Origin: Apostichopus japonicus
Lineage: Eukaryota; Echinodermata; Holothuroidea; Aspidochirotida; Stichopodidae
Assembly (NCBI RefSeq): GCF_037975245.1
Contig: NC_092566.1
Location: 5,950,001 to 6,014,000 of the forward strand
Length of the DNA: 64,000 nt
Direction: 5' to 3'
Positions within the stretch are counted from its first letter, which is position 1, and each line of letters begins with the position of its first letter. Made by a program: the position numbers and the translations under genes. The notes below the pieces were generated by a model. The model was not told where the DNA came from. It saw nothing but the letters and a program-made list of their open reading frames with translations, and searched no databases. Below, piece by piece: positions 59,371 through 64,000 of this stretch.

Positions 59371-59623
59371 GCCTGCTGGCGGTGGTTACCACGGCCCAAT
59401 AGGAATGCCGCAGATGGGACCGGGTGGAGGCGGCATGCCTCCTCACCACCAACAACCACCAATGTCTACTAATAACTTCAACAACAGGTCACAACCAGCT
59501 GCGGCCGCGGCCGCAGCGGTCGTGGCAGCGGCCGCAGCCACAGCAACAGCGACAGCAACCGCAACGGTCACTGCCATGAAAGAGCAGGAGGAACAGCAAC
59601 AACAGATGACTGAATTCAACCAG
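59371..59623 (+). CDS. ZMIZ1: ZMIZ co-regulator, Ala/Ala-Thr tract exon
   Basis: Begins with one base completing a Val codon, then PAGGGYHGPIGMPQMGPGGG and GMPPHHQQPPMSTNNFNNRS, then [18 protein letters not shown] followed by TATATATVTAM and a charged Glu/Gln-rich end. The tract (codons 59498-59575) matches vertebrate ZMIZ1 ([20 protein letters not shown]) almost exactly, including the switch from polyAla to alternating Ala-Thr. This is the best fingerprint for ZMIZ1 over ZMIZ2. It is strongly GC- and CpG-rich, with three GCGGCCGC octamers, against an AT-rich background. Acceptor ACTAG, donor GTGAGG, phase 0 at the end. Confidence 0.97.
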
Positions 59624-59890
59624 GTGAGGAGTGTTAATAGAGGATATAATGGTTAGCATATGTACTGTGTTAATAGATGATATAGTGGTGGTCAGCATAT
59701 TATACTGTGTTAATAGATGATATAATGGTCAGCATAATATACTGTGTTAATAGAGGATATAGTAGTGGTCAGCATATTATACTGTTTATATTAAATATAT
59801 TATATTGTACACATTAGAAGTGCAAGAAACTTGTCACCTCTTCATTAATTATATTCTCGTTCAAACATTTTTGCTTCCTTTTGTATACAG
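59624..59890 (+). other. short ZMIZ intron filled by a tandem repeat
   Basis: A 267-bp intron. The first 60 percent is the GTGTTAATAGA repeat (59631-59787), which begins seven bases after the donor. The rest is the branch-point and pyrimidine-tract region ending TATACAGCAG. Confidence 0.85.
59631..59787. repeat. 36-40 bp tandem repeat, four copies
   Basis: Copies start at 59631, 59667, 59707 and 59744 with GTGTTAATAGA(G/T)GATATA and share GGTCAGCATA and TATACT. It starts immediately after a splice donor, so length changes here would alter intron size directly. Confidence 0.93.
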
Positions 59891-60151
59891 CAGATGAGAC
59901 CACAATCTGGTTATAACGTCCAATACCAGAATCAAGGAGGGGGACCACCAATGAACCAGATGTCATCCATGCCAAGGCATCCGTCAATGTACAACCAAGG
60001 CATGATGAACAGAGGCTTACCCCAACAACCACCATCCTACATGAAGAGACCATACCCTGGACATCCAGGGCATCATGGCCACCCGGGACACCCGGGCCAC
60101 CCCAGCCATCCTAACCATCCCAACCATCCCAGTCAACAAGGCTTCACTCAG
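59891..60151 (+). CDS. ZMIZ1: ZMIZ co-regulator, KRPYPG and His-Pro repeat exon
   Basis: Translates as QMRPQSGYNVQYQNQGGGPP, MNQMSSMPRHPSMYNQGMMN, RGLPQQPPSYMKRPYPG, then eight His-Pro-Gly-like triplets (HPG HHG HPG HPG HPS HPN HPN HPS, codons 60062-60133) and QQGFTQ. KRPYPG is shared with vertebrate ZMIZ1 (NIKRPYPGEPNYGNQQ). The triplet repeat has no counterpart in the vertebrate protein as I recall it. The acceptor CAGCAG is a tandem NAGNAG site: starting at 59894 would drop the first Gln. The donor GTTAGA is the weakest in the gene. Phase 0 at both ends, so the whole exon could be skipped without a frameshift. Confidence 0.94.
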
Positions 60152-61518
60152 GTTAGATAGCAACCAACCTCTCCTCCAGTTATCCTCCTCTTTATTCACT
60201 TGTTTGCTTTCATCAGTTCATGTTTTCACCAGACTTTAGGTTAATGGTAACAGTTTACTGTAGTAGCCGTATGGTGTTGTCTGAACCAGTGGTACAGTGT
60301 AACTGTAATAACACTGCATAAGGAACAGTGTTGCATTACTGTTGGTATATGACTGAGTTGCAACTAGGATGTTGTGTTATAAAGCCTATTCCATGAAAGG
60401 ATGGGGTCCTACAGTGTTACTGTAATAACTCTGCCAAAAGGAACAGTGTTGCATTACTGTTGATATATGACTGAGTTGCAACAAGGGCGTTGTATTACAA
60501 AGCCAATTCAATGAAAGGATGGGATCCTAAAAGATATGATCCAACTATCCAATCATTACAATTGTAGTAAATATATTCCTCCTACCATATGCATCAGTAT
60601 TCATTTAAAATGCAGAGATTTGAATGAGTGGAATTTATGTCAGGTTGCAAAATGATCTGTTAAACCATTTGAACATGGCAACCTTAAATATGATGATGTT
60701 TGCATGATTGAGTGGACTTTGTGCTTGAAACAGTTGGTTATATTGTGATGTTGACAGTATATATAATTGATGTTAATGCATACAATCGGTTGTATGCTGT
60801 TCACATCTGCTTTGGAAAAGTTTAAATTGCACTAGTAAAGTTGTGGTCTAGTCTTTATTGTGTGTTTAACTAAGATTCATTTGAACAGATGTTGGAAGCT
60901 TTTAATAATTTGACATCAGAGCTCACTAAATCATCAGCATGTTTGCTCTCTATTTGGTTGGTCACACTTCAACAGGCGTTGAATGCTATTCTTGAGATTA
61001 AGTGTTATATGTGTTATAAATGTTATGAGATGAGTGTTATACGATTTGAATGGTGAAGCCAGCATATACCTGCCTGGTAGTGTTCTACCTGAGTTCAATA
61101 TGACTGGCTTTATGATTTCTTGTGACACTGTTCCCTACATGACTTTAAAATGCCAATGTGTGATAATTTGACATATGGCAAACAACCTTTAATAACTTTA
61201 ATATGGAGGATCAAAACAATTGATACTACTGAAGTAGCTACTCTATTGTCTAATTGTCATTCTCTGACAACCATAAATTCATATCAAGGAAGCTTAAAAT
61301 GGAAGTTGTTTTATGTGTATACCAAGGATTGTTTTTATTTTTTATTATTGCCATCAAAGCCAATGCTTAGCTCATTTTCTCTCACTTGTAATGGTTTTGC
61401 TGTATCTAGTCAAATATTGAATAAGAGTGACATCTGTCTAATGCTTTGTGTAATAACTTTTAAAAAGAAGTTTTTAAAAGAAATTTATATGAAATATTTC
61501 TCGTTTTATAATCACTAG
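60152..61518 (+). other. ZMIZ intron with 118-bp tandem duplication
   Basis: Bounded by GTTAGA and TCACTAG. Its main internal feature is the 117/118-bp duplication at 60294-60528. A 122-codon open frame at 61150-61518 that runs up to the acceptor is in the frame of the next exon but has AT-driven composition unlike the protein, so I treat it as chance. Confidence 0.8.
60294..60528. repeat. 117/118-bp tandem duplication
   Basis: Copy one is 60294-60410 and copy two 60411-60528, about 90 percent identical, with shared GGAACAGTGTTGCATTACTG and ATATGACTGAGTTGCAAC. Two copies only, inside an intron. Confidence 0.95.
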
Positions 61519-61734
61519 GGCCCAGTTGGTCAGCCGTATAACAACATGCCACCACAAATGGGGCCGAAACCAGATGCTTCTCAGTACCCGACACAGAATC
61601 ACATGGCCTCAGCAAACTATCCTCCAAATATGGCAGGCAAGCACCCCACAATGGGACCTCATTTCTCTCAAGGGGGCCAGTACTTTCCCAGACCTGGGAC
61701 ACCAAATGGTTCTCAATATGGACCTCAGGGAATG
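61519..61734 (+). CDS. ZMIZ1: ZMIZ co-regulator, Pro/Gly/Gln-rich exon
   Basis: Seventy-two codons: GPVGQPYNNMPPQMGPKPDA, SQYPTQNHMASANYPPNMAG, KHPTMGPHFSQGGQYFPRPG, TPNGSQYGPQGM. It is in the position of the vertebrate proline-rich region ([20 protein letters not shown] and onward), which is low in complexity, so matching is by composition and short words rather than by clear alignment. It is phase 0 at both ends, so skipping keeps the frame. The acceptor is ATCACTAG and the donor GTAAGT. Probably disordered and involved in transactivation, by analogy with the vertebrate protein. Confidence 0.9.
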
Positions 61735-62284
61735 GTAAGTGCCATTTTAACTACTAACAAATATAAGTGTCTGGAAACATGCTACCACACACAGAAATTT
61801 ACATTATATGGTATAATGGTATACTTTATCCAAGCTTAAAACATTTCTGGACTTATTACTGACAAATTTAAAGTTGATGTTAAGGGAAAAGATAGTTGAG
61901 GAGTGGAGGGGTTGGGAGGACAAGATGAGTAGCATGTTGGATGCCAGTGGGGTGCTACAGTGTACTTGGAGTTACCTGAGCCATCTAATCTGATGGTGAG
62001 GTACAGAGTTGTTAAAAGGAAGGTTGTGTACCATGGCATCTCCCTGTTACTTTAAATCAATGAAACTACACTAGGAACGATGAAAACTTCACAGGTTTGC
62101 CCGTGAAGGAACAAAGGGTAATGCTATTTGTGTGGGACACAACTGATAATGACTTGTTTAATATATTACTAGATTTGGACAGAATGGTGCCAAGTGACAA
62201 CCCAAGGTAGCATAAACCTAGCTTTCAAGTGCTAATAATAATTTTTTGTCAATATGAATATTATTACGTTAAATCTTTCAACAG
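61735..62284 (+). other. ZMIZ intron, nothing notable
   Basis: A 550-bp AT-rich intron bounded by GTAAGT and TTTCAACAG. No repeat array or extra exon recognised. Confidence 0.85.
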
Positions 62285-62426
62285 ACTAATCAAGGTATGA
62301 ACTACCCACCGGGCATACCAGGGAACCCTACTCCACCACTCACCCCTAGTCCAAGTATCCCACCATATATGTCACCTACCAGAGATGTCAAGCCATTCCC
62401 AAGGGGAATACCCGATGTACCAAATA
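62285..62426 (+). CDS. ZMIZ1: ZMIZ co-regulator, PGNPTPP motif exon
   Basis: [47 protein letters not shown] and one base of the next codon. Vertebrate ZMIZ1 has [20 protein letters not shown] then [20 protein letters not shown] in the same place, so this short exon is among the most conserved of the linker. In vertebrates it sits just before the conserved block leading to the SP-RING finger. The proline-directed Ser/Thr sites ([14 protein letters not shown]) are plausible kinase targets, by inference only. Acceptor CAACAG, donor GTAAGT. Confidence 0.97.

Positions 62427-64000
<1,574 letters not shown>

Noticed and set aside
61150-61518. 122-codon open frame reaching the acceptor of the 61519 exon
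   Set aside because: AT-driven composition unlike the Pro/Gly/Gln-rich protein, it ends in a stop at the acceptor, and there is an exact phase-0 join from the exon at 59891.

Overview
The window is animal nuclear DNA: AT-rich, mostly non-coding, full of satellites, microsatellites and decayed mobile elements, with one clearly recognisable spliced gene at the right end. That gene is an orthologue of the vertebrate ZMIZ1/ZMIZ2 (Zimp10/Zimp7) transcriptional co-regulators. The mixture of vertebrate-like protein sequence, short exons, AT-rich introns and marine-invertebrate style repeats points to an invertebrate deuterostome. An echinoderm is my best guess, but this is inference and nothing in the window proves it.

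Layout. From 1 to 52286 I recognise no confident coding exon. This stretch holds a 30-bp satellite (1.5-2.0 kb), a TTAA-flanked MITE (4.4-4.7 kb), a tRNA-like SINE remnant (7.9-8.1 kb), a short hAT-type MITE with a near-perfect 8-bp target duplication (11.6-11.9 kb), a 58-bp satellite (12.8-13.3 kb), a 1.07-kb minisatellite (14.3-15.3 kb), a possible orphan exon with an acidic tail (17.3-17.4 kb), a deleted hAT transposon that still encodes the transposase C-terminus (22.2-22.8 kb), an element with CCCTTTC-type inverted repeats (31.6-32.3 kb), a second TTAA-flanked inverted-repeat element with a perfect internal hairpin (34.7-35.3 kb), and a cluster of hammerhead-ribozyme-like motifs, two of them arranged as a long palindrome (38.5-39.3 kb).

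The ZMIZ gene runs on the + strand from 52287 to 62955 in eight exons whose splice phases join without a break (1441 coding bases, about 480 residues). They encode the end of the N-terminal helical domain, a polyQ segment, the conserved SLSVV..VWGVT motif, Gly/Met/Pro-rich low-complexity sequence, the conserved Ala then Ala-Thr tract, the KRPYPG motif, a His-Pro-Gly repeat, the PGNPTPP.TP.PSIPPY.SP motif, and the start of the conserved block that precedes the SP-RING (MIZ) zinc finger. The first exons lie left of the window or were not recognised. The zinc finger and the C-terminal activation region lie to the right of it. Nearly every intron of this gene carries its own tandem repeat.

There is no operon, CRISPR array or bacterial feature. 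The most interesting signals outside the gene are the hammerhead-like palindrome cluster, the two TTAA-type inverted-repeat elements, the hAT remnant, and an exactly duplicated 173-bp dimer inside the first visible ZMIZ intron.
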